In this document: piece by piece, positions 53,732 to 62,600 of the stretch
Numbering within the stretch: position 1 is the stretch's first letter
How the letters are laid out: each line of letters opens with the position of its first letter
Assembly (NCBI RefSeq): GCF_036746095.1
Contig: NZ_DAIOEU010000006.1
Coordinates: forward strand, 1 to 64,000
Source of the DNA: Dyella_B sp036746095
Lineage (GTDB): Bacteria > Pseudomonadota > Gammaproteobacteria > Xanthomonadales > Rhodanobacteraceae
Direction of reading: 5' to 3'
Length of the DNA: 64,000 bases
Made by a program: the position numbers and the translations under genes
The notes under the pieces: generated by a model
What the model was told of the DNA's origin: nothing
Seen by the model: the letters and a program-made list of their open reading frames with translations, nothing else
Databases searched by the model: none

Positions 53732-54119
53732 GATAAAAAAAGCGGCACAGGGAACGGGTTGGAGTAGCCCCGGTTTCACCGACCTAACAGCGATGGCAAC
53801 CTCCGCACGCGGTGTTCGACGGAAAGTCGCCAGAGGTTCAGCACGGCGTCTAAGCGTGAAGCTGATGTTCAACAGCGCAGCAGTAAAACGTCAGCTGTAT
53901 CCCAACTCTTCCGCATAGGCGAGTAGGCATTCGCCAACACCTTGAATCATTCGGACCCGACAGACTGCGGGATGCATATCATGCGAAGGTGCGGCTGTCG
54001 GGTGTGCCCATCCAGCGAGATGACCGCGACACGCCCGACATGACGTGAAGTTTGCGCGGATCGCCCGAGTAGACGCTCAGGCGATCCGCTGGCCACCACA
54101 AACTAAGTAGGAGTTAATG

Positions 54120-54251
54120 ATGGTTACGCTCGATCATACGGCACCGGCACGCTTTCGTGCTCCCTCCCTGGTGCATTCTTGCGACTTCACCGCCGCGCAC
54201 ACTGCGCGACGTCGAGCCAAAGTGGGCATTCGTCGAAACGGAAGCAGCTGA
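54120..54251 (+). CDS. Possible 43-aa small protein
   Basis: A short frame (MVTLDHTAPARFRAPSL...) begins 6 bp after a good TAGGAG site and ends at a TGA at 54251. It is Arg-rich and ends RRNGSS. No family is recognised. The ribosome site is the main support; it could be a leader peptide for the following gene. Confidence 0.3.
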   Translation: MVTLDHTAPARFRAPSLVHSCDFTAAHTARRRAKVGIRRNGSS

Positions 54252-54334
54252 TTCCGATAAACGAGCAGGATTTTCCTGAAGCCCTTCACGCCGCGCGCAA
54301 CACGCGGCGTGACCTAAGTGTGTGGAGAACCAAC

Positions 54335-54607
54335 ATGCATGACATGCAAGGCGGCCGCTGCGGACCGCAGCTTTACCTATTGTCCAGCGACGGCTACGAA
54401 AACCTGAAACAGCTGCAGGACATGCTGACCCTGATGGCGCACATCACCTATAACGAAGACAACGCCGATGACGGCAACGCCGTGATGATCATTGGCCGTG
54501 CCGAGCTGTACTTCATCTTTGAAGCGATCAACGCAAAGATTGACGAAGTGCTGGAGCGGTTAGGCGATGAGAATTGGTTTGGAACACAAAGCCGGACATG
54601 GCAGTAG
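54335..54607 (+). CDS. XAC0095-like small helical protein
   Basis: The 90-aa protein has the segment QLYLLSSDGYENLKQLQDMLTL near its start and a helical second half (YFIFEAINAKIDEVLERLG). This layout resembles the XAC0095 family of small Xanthomonadales proteins of unknown function. The start at 54335 follows a GTGGAG site; a longer frame from 54179 lacks one. It sits between the two paralogous receptor genes and may have been carried along in the duplication or regulate them; neither is shown. Confidence 0.6.
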   Translation: MHDMQGGRCGPQLYLLSSDGYENLKQLQDMLTLMAHITYNEDNADDGNAVMIIGRAELYFIFEAINAKIDEVLERLGDENWFGTQSRTWQ

Positions 54608-54973
54608 CGATGTGAGCTTTCTCATTCGTGCGGGATGTCGTCCCGCAGCGAATGGCTACCGAGGACAGAACACACCAAATCGGCACGGCGGAATCTGATT
54701 TGCTCGTCTCCGGCAACGGCTAAGACGTTTAGCGTCCGTCTATCACCACAATCGAGTTGGTTTCAGTAGCGGTGCGTCAGGCTCGGCGGATCGTTATTTT
54801 CGCGGCATCGAAAAGTTAGCTCACTGTTGCAGCGCGTAATCTCGCGTCAACAGTCCGTGAAATCGCAAGATATCACGCACCATGACGTTGCATCCGAAAT
54901 CGTGCTGATGCTGCGTACGCTGGGACACAGGCGTTAACAGTACCTTTTCGCGCTCTTGTGCGTTGCCGGAATC

Positions 54974-55004
54974 GCAAGCCCTTGCAAATGTTAAAGACTT
55001 GTCC
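54974..55004. promoter_or_regulatory. GCAAG-CC-CTTGC dyad and TGTTAAAGACTTGTC box before the third receptor
   Basis: GCAAGCCCTTGC (54974-54985) is followed by ATGTTAAAGACTTGTCC, 130 bp before the ATG. With one gap it aligns with 50746-50780 over about 35 positions. The rest of 54608-55133 shows no gene. Confidence 0.6.
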
Positions 55005-55133
55005 ATCACGCCAGGGTGTGATAGACCGCGCTCGGGAACTGGAGGGGTTCCTTGCCAACTTGTCATCCAGCGGATCGATTGGACATCTCACAAGCGGTCA
55101 CACCATTCACGGTTAGACCTTGGAGGGGTTCAA

Positions 55134-57935
55134 ATGAAACGTCATCCACTTGCGCTTTCGCTAGCAGCCTTGCTGCTCACGCCTGCTTCCGGAGCGGTTT
55201 TCGCACAAAGCACTGCCCCGCAAGACCAATCCACACAGCAACCTCCACAAACAAACGCCAAGCAATTGCAGACCATCACGGTTACGGGTTCCGCATTGCC
55301 GCGCGTCGATACGGAAACGCCATCGCCTGTCACGGTGATCACTGCGCAGGACATTGCGCGTTCGGGCTTTACCAATGTTTCGGATGTGGTGCGTGCTGTT
55401 TCCGCGGATAACAGCGGCAGCATTCCGCCTTCGTTTTATGCCGGGTTCGCGACCGGGTCTTCGGGTGTCGCGTTGCGCGGCTTGACGGTGAACTCCACCC
55501 TTGTGCTGGTCGATGGCAAGCGTGCAGCGAGTTATCCGCTGGTGGACGACGGCATCCGTTCGTTTGTCGATTTGGAGACGCTTCCGCTCGCTGCGGTTGA
55601 ACGTATCGAAGTGCTGAAGGATGGTGCTTCGTCAATCTACGGTTCTGACGCGATCGCTGGCGTGGTCAACATCATTCTCAAGCCCAGTTTTCAGGGCGTG
55701 CAAGGCAGCGCCGAAGTCGGCAACTCGCAGCATGGTGGCGGTTTCCACAAAAATGCCACGCTGGTTGCAGGCATGGGTGATCTGAATACGGATCACTACA
55801 ACGCCTACTTCAGCGCGGAATGGGATCAGGATCAGGCGATCCCGCTGAGCAAGCGCAGCTATCCGTTCAACAGTGCGAACCTTACCGGCATCGGTGGCCC
55901 CGACTTGCGCAACGGCAATCCCTTGAACACCACCGGCTCCACCGTGGGCACGGTAGCGCCGGCGGGGCCGACGCCAGGCGGCGATGCAACCGGCCCCTTC
56001 CAGCCTCTGGGGCCATGCACGACTGGCACCGAACTGGTGACTGTGCCAGGCACGGGGCCCAACACGGGTTCGTATTGCGCGCAGGATCAGTTCTACACCT
56101 GGGGCCACGTGCAACAGTACTCGAATAGGGATGGCCTCTATGGCCGCTTCACATTCAAGTTCAATGACACCACCAAGGCATATGCCGCGGTCAGTTACTA
56201 CCAGTCTGTGGTGCATGAGTTAGGTACGCCAAGCCAGATCCAGTCCAGCGTGCCGAACAACACCGACAACATTCAGTTGCCGCCGGGCAACCCGTCCAAC
56301 CCGTTCCCGGGCCAGTACGCCTATATCAACTACACGTTCGGTGATATTCCTGGCGCGACCAGCACCGATACGCATAACCTTCGCGGCGTACTCGACCTGC
56401 AGGGCACCTTCGGCGACTGGAACTATGAGGCGTCGGTGGTGGGCAACCACATCTGGATGGGTTACGCAAACCTGGGGTTCATCAGCTATCAGGGTTTGCT
56501 CAACGCGATCAACAACGGTACCTACAATTTCGCCAACCCGTCGGCAAACAGTGCGGCTGTTCGCAACGCCGTTTCGCCACCGGATATCGCGCAAAACCAC
56601 TCGGACATGGACGTGTTCGACTTTTCCGTTAACCGCCAATTGTTCGACTTGCCAGGTGGTCCAACGGGGTTGGCCGCCGGTGTCCAGTTCCGCCACGAGG
56701 CACAGCTGCAGCAGGAGCTCAATCCGGGCGGCATTTACCAAGGCCTGGGCGACACCTTCATTACGGGTTCGCGCAACGTAAGCGGCATCTACGCGGAATT
56801 TGATGCGCCGCTGCTGGAGAGGCTGGAAGCCGACGTCTCCGGCCGCTTTGACCATTACCCGCACGTCGGCAACAATTTTTCGCCGAAGATTGGTCTGAAG
56901 TGGAAGCCGTTTGACTGGGTAGCGGTGCGTGCCACCTATTCGAAAGGTTTCCGTGCGCCGCAATTCGGCGAGAGCGCCGGTAGTTTCAGTGCGGGTTTCG
57001 TCAACAGCTCCGTCGTATCCCAGGGTGCTCCGGACTCCTTCATCGCAGCACACGGCAACTCGAACTACGTGACGATTCCTTATGCACTTGAAGAAGGGAG
57101 TTCGGGCAATCCCAGCCTGAAGCCGGAAAAGTCGCAGAGCTTTACCTTCGGTGTTGTCGTGCAACCGGTCAGCTGGCTGAACGCTTCGCTGGATTACTAC
57201 AACATCAGGAAGAGCAATGTGATCGTCCCGGCGGACCCGGGTGTCGCCTTGTTGAATTACTACAACACCGGCACGGTATTGCCGGGCTACACCATGCAGT
57301 TCGATACGCCCGATCCCCAGCACCCCACCGCGCCGCTACGGCCGATTTTTGTGGGCGCCGACTACGTCAACGGCAATTGGCTGAAGACCACGGGCCTGGA
57401 TCTGGACTTGCAGGCGCACTTCCATTTCAGCAATGGCATCCAATACATCAGCGAACTGCAGGCCACCCAGATCTTCCAGTGGAAGGAGGATGTTGCCGGC
57501 CAGGTGCAAAGCTACGTCGGAACGCAGGGCCCGTATGGTTTGTCCTCCGGCGCAGGTACGCCGCGTACTCGCGGCAACTGGGCAAATACCATTGAATGGG
57601 GGCCGCTGAGCCTGACGGCCACGATCTACTTCGTCAGCAAGGAGTTCGAGTCGGCGGAGGACGTTACCGGTACCACGGCTTGCTTCGATGCGTTAGGGCC
57701 AAACGGTGGTCCGTTGGCCAACAACTGTACGCTGTCGTCATTCACTTACGGCAATCTTGTCGGTAGTTACAAGTTGAACGACCACATCACGTTTACCGCA
57801 TCGGTAGACAACGTGACGGACCGCAAACCGCCCATCGATCCGCTCAACTACGCGGCCAACCTGTACAACCCGACCTACGACTACGCCGGCATCATCGGCC
57901 GCTTCTGGAACGTCGGGGTGAAGTTCAAGCTGTAG
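55134..57935 (+). CDS. TonB-dependent receptor (third of three)
   Basis: This 933-aa protein has a signal peptide (LSLAALLLTPASGAVFAQ) and a Gln-rich spacer. The plug has ITVTGSALPRVDTETPSPV and the same GVALRGLTVNSTLVLVDGKR box as its paralogue; the barrel ends in VGVKFKL. It is a paralogue of the second receptor; the main differences are insertions in barrel loops (for example PAGPTPGGDATGPFQPLG). The start at 55134 has a strong GGAGG site; an in-frame ATG at 54963 lies before the operator-like dyad and is rejected. A terminal Leu replaces the usual Phe. Confidence 0.94.
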   Translation: MKRHPLALSLAALLLTPASGAVFAQSTAPQDQSTQQPPQTNAKQLQTITVTGSALPRVDTETPSPVTVITAQDIARSGFTNVSDVVRAVSADNSGSIPPSFYAGFATGSSGVALRGLTVNSTLVLVDGKRAASYPLVDDGIRSFVDLETLPLAAVERIEVLKDGASSIYGSDAIAGVVNIILKPSFQGVQGSAEVGNSQHGGGFHKNATLVAGMGDLNTDHYNAYFSAEWDQDQAIPLSKRSYPFNSANLTGIGGPDLRNGNPLNTTGSTVGTVAPAGPTPGGDATGPFQPLGPCTTGTELVTVPGTGPNTGSYCAQDQFYTWGHVQQYSNRDGLYGRFTFKFNDTTKAYAAVSYYQSVVHELGTPSQIQSSVPNNTDNIQLPPGNPSNPFPGQYAYINYTFGDIPGATSTDTHNLRGVLDLQGTFGDWNYEASVVGNHIWMGYANLGFISYQGLLNAINNGTYNFANPSANSAAVRNAVSPPDIAQNHSDMDVFDFSVNRQLFDLPGGPTGLAAGVQFRHEAQLQQELNPGGIYQGLGDTFITGSRNVSGIYAEFDAPLLERLEADVSGRFDHYPHVGNNFSPKIGLKWKPFDWVAVRATYSKGFRAPQFGESAGSFSAGFVNSSVVSQGAPDSFIAAHGNSNYVTIPYALEEGSSGNPSLKPEKSQSFTFGVVVQPVSWLNASLDYYNIRKSNVIVPADPGVALLNYYNTGTVLPGYTMQFDTPDPQHPTAPLRPIFVGADYVNGNWLKTTGLDLDLQAHFHFSNGIQYISELQATQIFQWKEDVAGQVQSYVGTQGPYGLSSGAGTPRTRGNWANTIEWGPLSLTATIYFVSKEFESAEDVTGTTACFDALGPNGGPLANNCTLSSFTYGNLVGSYKLNDHITFTASVDNVTDRKPPIDPLNYAANLYNPTYDYAGIIGRFWNVGVKFKL

Positions 57936-57972
57936 GCCCAGCCGGCATACAAGCGGTTCAGTGATTGCCCCG

Positions 57973-58001
57973 GGCGCGCCGTATAACCGGCGCGCCTTTT
58001 T
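57973..58001 (+). terminator. Intrinsic terminator of the third TonB receptor gene
   Basis: GGCGCGCCG (57973-57981) pairs with CGGCGCGCC (57988-57996), followed by TTTTTCTTT. It lies 38 bp after the stop. Confidence 0.93.
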
Positions 58002-58156
58002 CTTTGTTGGCATAAGCGGAAATAAGCTGGTCCCGCGCACGGGTTGTCGTGGACAATGCCATGGTGTCGCGTGCGGCAGGTGACGGTTTTGCGCCATGCC
58101 GTTTACGGCATGTTATTCAGTGCCTGGGCTGAATTTTCAACAAGGGGAAAAGCAAC

Positions 58157-59035
58157 ATGCGGATGGGTCTTGCTGCCAACGCGCTTCATCATGATCACGA
58201 CGATGCGGCGCTGTTTCGCTGGCTACGAGTATGTGAGCAAGGCATTCGCGAGTTGAATCTTCACTTGCATGCCGTAGGGCGCACCCATGCAGCCATTGAG
58301 CGGAACGGTTATCTCGCCGATTACCCTGGGTTGCTGCATTACCCTTATGGCCGCGATGGTGGCCTGATGAAGCTGGTGGCTGAAGTGGTGGGCATGCACG
58401 AGCCGCCGCGTACGCTGGATGGTGCGATCTATCTGATCGATCCGGTGGATCCGTCGTCCATCTTTCCCGAAGCCGTCGCATTGAAGCGCCAGTGCGTGAT
58501 CCATCAGAAGCCGTTCGTTTCCACCGTGGCATCGGCGCGCGATTGGATTGAAATGGAGCGTATCCAGGCCGGCTTTGCCCCCGATCCCGGCGCCGATGCC
58601 TTGCATGCGTTGGAAAAGCAGACCATTGCCCTGATCGCACACGATGCGATGAAGCCGCAGATGATGGCGTATGCCGCGGATCACTTTGATGTGCTTGCGC
58701 GTTTCGCGCGACGTGTCGCCACCGGCACCACCGGCCAGCAATTGAACGAACTGGCATGGAGCCGCGGATGGCCGCAAGGCGAGAACTGGGTCGAGCGTTA
58801 CCAGAGCGGCCCGATGGGCGGCGATGCGCAGATTGCCGACCTGGTGCTGGAGCGGCGTTGCCAGCGTGCGATCTTCTTTGAAGACCCGCACGTGGCGCGC
58901 CAGCACGAAGCCGATATTCAATTGCTGGAGCGTGCGGTGACCACGGTGACGGATGAGACGGTGTGCATGACCTCGCCGCGCGTGGCGGCGCGCTGGGCCG
59001 ATGCGGTGCGCAAGCGTGCTGCGCAGCAGAGATAA
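58157..59035 (+). CDS. mgsA: Methylglyoxal synthase with a second, degenerate MGS-like domain
   Basis: The protein is 292 aa, about twice the ~150 aa of E. coli MgsA. The C-terminal half (~155-290) is a good methylglyoxal synthase: IALIAHDAMK, ATGTTGQQL, SGPMGGDAQIADLV with catalytic-type Asp223, and FFEDPHVARQH with His250. It converts dihydroxyacetone phosphate to methylglyoxal. The N-terminal half looks like a decayed copy of the same fold (LAANALHHDHDD, GRDGGLMKLVAEV, IYLIDPVDPSSIFPEAVAL, STVASARDW) without the active-site Asp/His pattern. It may be regulatory or structural. The GGGGAAAAG site supports the start. Confidence 0.85.
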   Translation: MRMGLAANALHHDHDDAALFRWLRVCEQGIRELNLHLHAVGRTHAAIERNGYLADYPGLLHYPYGRDGGLMKLVAEVVGMHEPPRTLDGAIYLIDPVDPSSIFPEAVALKRQCVIHQKPFVSTVASARDWIEMERIQAGFAPDPGADALHALEKQTIALIAHDAMKPQMMAYAADHFDVLARFARRVATGTTGQQLNELAWSRGWPQGENWVERYQSGPMGGDAQIADLVLERRCQRAIFFEDPHVARQHEADIQLLERAVTTVTDETVCMTSPRVAARWADAVRKRAAQQR

Positions 59036-59480
59036 TTCAACGATGATCCTCCATGCTCGGCGGAAATAGCTCCCTCCCCTGCGTGTAGCAGGGGAGATCT
59101 GGGGTGGGGCGAGGTGAGGCAACCTCGCGACGAACTCAAATGATGCGGCAAGCCCATGCAAGCCCACCTCAACCCCTGAGGTATCCCCACGTTTTTTTGC
59201 CCTGCAATTTCAAAGAAATGAGAACGTCAGCCACTTTACGGTGATCGTCTACGTTACCTGGCCGTCATTCCCGCGAACGCGGGAATCCATGTTGCTCTGA
59301 TGCAAAGGCAAAGATGGATTCCCGCTTTCGCTGGAATGACGATCTCGGAGTGTTTTCATGCATAGTCGAAAAACGTGGGGATACCTCGGCCCCAGCCCTC
59401 CCCTGCCAAGCAGGGGAGGGGGCGCATCGTTGGCAAGTCAAACATCACGCGAGATGTATTCATAAGGTAGCCTTCTTCTC
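59036..59480. repeat. Composite nested inverted-repeat region
   Basis: GAGGTATCCCCACGTTTTTT (59178-59197) is the complement of 59368-59387 at 19 of 20 positions. Between these arms lies a REP pair, arms 59263-59289 and 59315-59341, of the same type as 36960-37055. Outside the arms are CTCCCCTGC...GCAGGGGAG hairpins (59075-59098 and 59396-59422). No gene is supported in this 445-bp stretch. Confidence 0.85.
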
Positions 59481-60236
59481 ATGTGCCTGATCGCCTTCGC
59501 CTGGCAATCCCATCCCCGCTGGCGCCTGCTGCTCGCCGGCAACCGCGATGAATTCCACGCGCGCGCCAGCGCACCGCTATCGCATTGGGCGGACATGCCC
59601 ATCATCGGCGGTCGCGATCTCGAAGCTGGGGGTACGTGGCTGGGCGTCACCCATGCCGGGCGGTGCTGCGTCGTTACCAACGTGCGCGATCCCAGCGATC
59701 CGCAGCAGGGCACGTCGCGCGGCCTGCTTGCCACGGATTACCTGGCCGGCGTTGACGGCGCAACAGGTCACGCAAGCAAGTTGCTGGCGCTCGCGCCCGG
59801 CTATCGTCCTTTCAATCTGCTCACTTTCGATGCCGGGCATGGTTTCTACATCGGCAATCGCCCGTCCTCGAAAGCGCAGCCGATCGAGCCGGGCGTGCAT
59901 GGTCTATCCAATGCAGACTTCAATACGCCGTGGCCGAAGACGCGCGCCTTGATGCAGCGTTTGCAAGCCTGGCTGGACGCCGGCCATGAAATCGACTTCG
60001 CCCCGCTGTTCCGCGCCTTGGCGGATGAACACCAGGCGTCCGATGAACGGTTACCCGATACGGGTATCGGCCTGGAGCGCGAGCGCTGGTTGTCTTCCGC
60101 GTTCATCCGCGGCGAACTTTACGGCACGCGCGCGAGTACCATCGTGGCGATTGGGCATGATGGCAAAGGCCTGATTATCGAGCGGCGGTTTGGACCGGCA
60201 GGACGTTTTGAAGGCGAGAGCGAACTGTCGTTCTGA
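59481..60236 (+). CDS. NRDE-family protein (TANGO2 homologue)
   Basis: The 251-aa protein starts MCLIAFAWQ and contains the family signature AGNRDEFHARA, GGRDLEAGGTWLG and VTNVRDP. An N-terminal Cys after Met recalls Ntn-type hydrolases, in which it could become the nucleophile. The bacterial NRDE and eukaryotic TANGO2 proteins are linked to heme or lipid handling, but the reaction is not settled. It stands alone between the repeat region and the convergent YchJ gene. Confidence 0.92.
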   Translation: MCLIAFAWQSHPRWRLLLAGNRDEFHARASAPLSHWADMPIIGGRDLEAGGTWLGVTHAGRCCVVTNVRDPSDPQQGTSRGLLATDYLAGVDGATGHASKLLALAPGYRPFNLLTFDAGHGFYIGNRPSSKAQPIEPGVHGLSNADFNTPWPKTRALMQRLQAWLDAGHEIDFAPLFRALADEHQASDERLPDTGIGLERERWLSSAFIRGELYGTRASTIVAIGHDGKGLIIERRFGPAGRFEGESELSF

Positions 60237-60266
60237 CGCGCAGGCTAGGGTGAAATCCCAGCTGCA

Positions 60267-60719
60267 TCAGGCGTCCGGAAACTGCCCATCAAGGTAATAC
60301 CAGCGTCCTTGCTCGCGCACGAAGCGGCTGACCTCATGCATGCGCTGGGCCTTGCCACCGCCGTAGCGCAGGCGCGCAATGAACTCCACCGTGGCTTGCT
60401 CGCCTTCTTCCCGATGCCGTTTCACGTCCAGTCCCAGCCAGGTGGGCGCGGGATGCTGCGACGCCAGTTTCAGGCTGGCCGGACGCGTGCTGGGATGCCA
60501 GGTGGCGAGCAGATAGTCCTCGCGCTTGAGCACATAAGCGCTATAGCGTGAACGCATCAACGCTTCGGCGGTTTGTGCAAGGGCACCTTCGTGCAGTGGG
60601 CCGCAACAGCGCGTGTAACGGGAGTGGTTGCCGCAAGGGCAGGGCGTGAGGGTGTCGATTGCTTGCAAGGCTTGGATCCGGCAAAAAAACACGGCCCCCA
60701 TCCTGCGCCGGGCGCGCAC
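60267..60719 (-). CDS. ychJ: YchJ family protein (UPF0225) with SEC-C motif
   Basis: In this protein of up to 150 aa the N-terminal metal-binding SEC-C motif reads PCPCGNHSRYTRCCGP. An NTF2-like domain follows (ALMRSRYSAYVLKREDYLLATWHPSTRP, ATVEFIARLRYGG, EVSRFVREQGRWYYLDG). The C-C-C-C arrangement binds zinc in SecA. Its cellular role is unknown. The true start is uncertain: ATGs at 60719 and 60701 are possible, and the family normally begins only a few residues before the CPC motif. Confidence 0.88.
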   Translation of the reverse strand: MRARRRMGAVFFCRIQALQAIDTLTPCPCGNHSRYTRCCGPLHEGALAQTAEALMRSRYSAYVLKREDYLLATWHPSTRPASLKLASQHPAPTWLGLDVKRHREEGEQATVEFIARLRYGGGKAQRMHEVSRFVREQGRWYYLDGQFPDA

Positions 60720-60911
60720 AAATGCAAGAGGTAGTGCGGCACGCGCTGGATCGTGCGAGCTTTATCAGCTTGCCGGTGGCGTCGGGCGGTGACATGACTC
60801 GTTCGCGCTCGAGCGTGCCGTCACGTCCACCATGACGCACCCCTCCCCTGCGGTAGCCGGGGAGGGGACAGTATTTCGCGTAATCGAGAACCGCGCGTCA
60901 GTAGGCGCTAT

Positions 60912-61109
60912 TCAAACCGGCCGTCCGCTTAGCACGCGCGCCGGCAGCATCAGCAGTGCTTTCAGGAATGCAAAGACGGCATGCATGGTGATGCCGACCA
61001 AGCGGAACGGCAGCAATAGCAGCCACACGATGGGGTAGAGCACCAGCGCAAGCAGCGCGAGCGGCCAGCAGAACACCAGCAGCACCAACCAGAGCAGAAA
61101 ACCGACCAT
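60912..61109 (-). CDS. Small membrane protein, function unknown
   Basis: The 65-aa, highly hydrophobic protein has FLLWLVLLVFCWPLALLALVLYP-like first helices (read as two short membrane spans) and an amphipathic tail ending VLSGRPV. A strong AGGAGG site lies 9 bp before the ATG, which fixes the start; the longer frame upstream overlaps the NnrU gene. No family is recognised. Confidence 0.65.
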   Translation of the reverse strand: MVGFLLWLVLLVFCWPLALLALVLYPIVWLLLLPFRLVGITMHAVFAFLKALLMLPARVLSGRPV

Positions 61110-61186
61110 GGGCGTTACCTCCTGCGATTGAACGGCTCGACTGTAGCGCAGGCTACTGGTCGGGCGTAGATGACTATCGGCACCGT

Positions 61187-61765
61187 CTACGCCAGCGGAT
61201 TCACGCCGAACAGCCAGTTGTGCAGCCAGAACGCAAACACGGCCCACAGCACGATACCTGCCACGACGGCTATCACCGTGCCCTTCACGGTACCTGGCGG
61301 ATACACCGTGCCAAGGCGCCGGTCGCGGCGGCGTGCGGCGGCAAACAGCACCACAGCCCATACCAGGAATGCGCCGAACAACACCACGTCGTATTGCATG
61401 CCGGTCGCCAGCAGATGGCCGAACGCCCAGGTTTTTACCGCCAGTACCTGCGGATGGTGCAGCTTGGCCTTGATCATGTTGTTCGGCACGCGGGCTGCCG
61501 GGAACAGGATCAAGGCGATCAGCATGAACAAGGCGTTGAGATGCCGCAGCCACATCGGCGGGATGTACAAGATCACCGGATGGCGCCGCGCCATGATGAA
61601 ACCCGCGACGATCAGCACGAGGCCGATGGCGGCGATGACGGAGTAAATCGCCTTCCAGCGATTCAGGCCGATGCGTTCGATCTGGCGACTGCGCCAGTCG
61701 CCGGCGACGATGCGGATGGAATGCAGGCCGAGGAAGATGATCAGGCCGAGGATCAGCACGGGCAT
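61187..61765 (-). CDS. NnrU family membrane protein
   Basis: The 192-aa protein has about five or six membrane helices. It starts LILGLIIFLGLHSIRIV and contains the NnrU signature helix with MWLRHLNALFMLIALILFP and the VKTWAFGHLLATG segment with conserved histidines. NnrU was first linked to nitric oxide or nitrite metabolism; related proteins (isoprenylcysteine methyltransferase-like fold) have unclear roles. It lies just before the small membrane protein gene on the same strand. Confidence 0.9.
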   Translation of the reverse strand: MPVLILGLIIFLGLHSIRIVAGDWRSRQIERIGLNRWKAIYSVIAAIGLVLIVAGFIMARRHPVILYIPPMWLRHLNALFMLIALILFPAARVPNNMIKAKLHHPQVLAVKTWAFGHLLATGMQYDVVLFGAFLVWAVVLFAAARRRDRRLGTVYPPGTVKGTVIAVVAGIVLWAVFAFWLHNWLFGVNPLA

Positions 61766-61841
61766 GGCGGGAGCCTCAAGCAGAAAAAAATGATGACTTC
61801 AGCTACCTGTAAAGCTTATATCCCTCACCATCATGGTAGCG

Positions 61842-61872
61842 ACATAGGCTGGGATGAAATCCCAGCCTATGT
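61842..61872. repeat. Perfect hairpin CATAGGCTGGGA/TCCCAGCCTATG
   Basis: Arms of 13 bp (ACATAGGCTGGGA, 61842-61854; TCCCAGCCTATGT, 61860-61872) flank TGAAA. The loop segment GGGATGAAATCCC resembles 60244-60262 (CTAGGGTGAAATCCCAGC) and 46954-46973. It lies between the HutD-like and NnrU genes. Confidence 0.7.
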
Positions 61873-61899
61873 GCTTCAATGTTCCGTAAAGCGACACTT

Positions 61900-62019
61900 C
61901 GTCATTCCGGCGAAGGCCGGAATCCAGTTTAAACACGCCGTGCGAAGCACTCAAAACCCTATATGTCGTGTGCTACGCACGTCATTTTCAACTGGATTCC
62001 GGCCTTCGCCGGAATGACG
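61900..62019. repeat. Inverted pair of REP-like palindromes (GTCATTCCGGCGAAGGCCGGAAT type)
   Basis: The left arm (61900-61930) and right arm (61990-62019) are reverse complements over about 29 bases (CGTCATTCCGGCGAAGGCCGG...CCAGTT). The 60-bp spacer has no feature I recognise. It lies just after the HutD-like stop. Confidence 0.88.
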
Positions 62020-62039
62020 AGCAAGGCGTTGCCGCGCGC

Positions 62040-62600
62040 TTAATCTCCCAGCAATTCCACCCTCGCCACAAGTGCCAATGCCCCGTCATCCAACGTCACA
62101 CGCCCCGTCAATGGCGTTGGCAACCAGGCATCGCCCGCCTGCATGCGTCCATCCGACGTATCGATATGCCCACGCGCGCAGTAGATCAGCGCCACCGCAT
62201 CATCCACCACTTGGCGGCCGGGATCTTCCCAGGTCACCAATTCACCGCGCGCCTTCGACCGCCGCAGCATCAGGTTCAGGTCACGCGTCGCACCGCCATG
62301 CAGCGCAATCGTCACTTTCGATTCGCCTGCAAACGCAAAGGGCGCGAACGGCGTCGTAAGCGCATGGCTGCGGCCATCGTCCAGCGTCATCGTGAAGCCG
62401 GCGCCTTCCAGCAGCGCAATGGTGCGATCGACGCCATCGAAGGCCGAAAACGGCGCGGCGCTATCCACCTCCGCCACGCTGATACGCCACGCAAAGTCGT
62501 CCATGCTTGCGCCAGCCGGATAGACGGCCAATTCGCGCGTACGCCCCATGCCGTTCTTCCACGGCACGGCCGCACAATCACGCAGGCGGATGATGCTCAT
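62040..62600 (-). CDS. HutD/Ves family protein
   Basis: The 186-aa bicupin-like protein starts MSIIRLRDCAAVPWKNGMG. It contains the signatures PWKNGxGxTxE, DFAWRISVAEVDSAAPFSAFDGVDRTIALLEG and LNLMLRR. HutD binds histidine-degradation-related ligands and Ves is cold-induced; the exact ligand is unknown. Its ATG overlaps the stop of dinG by 4 bp (ATGA), so they are translationally coupled. No hut genes are near. Confidence 0.92.
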   Translation of the reverse strand: MSIIRLRDCAAVPWKNGMGRTRELAVYPAGASMDDFAWRISVAEVDSAAPFSAFDGVDRTIALLEGAGFTMTLDDGRSHALTTPFAPFAFAGESKVTIALHGGATRDLNLMLRRSKARGELVTWEDPGRQVVDDAVALIYCARGHIDTSDGRMQAGDAWLPTPLTGRVTLDDGALALVARVELLGD

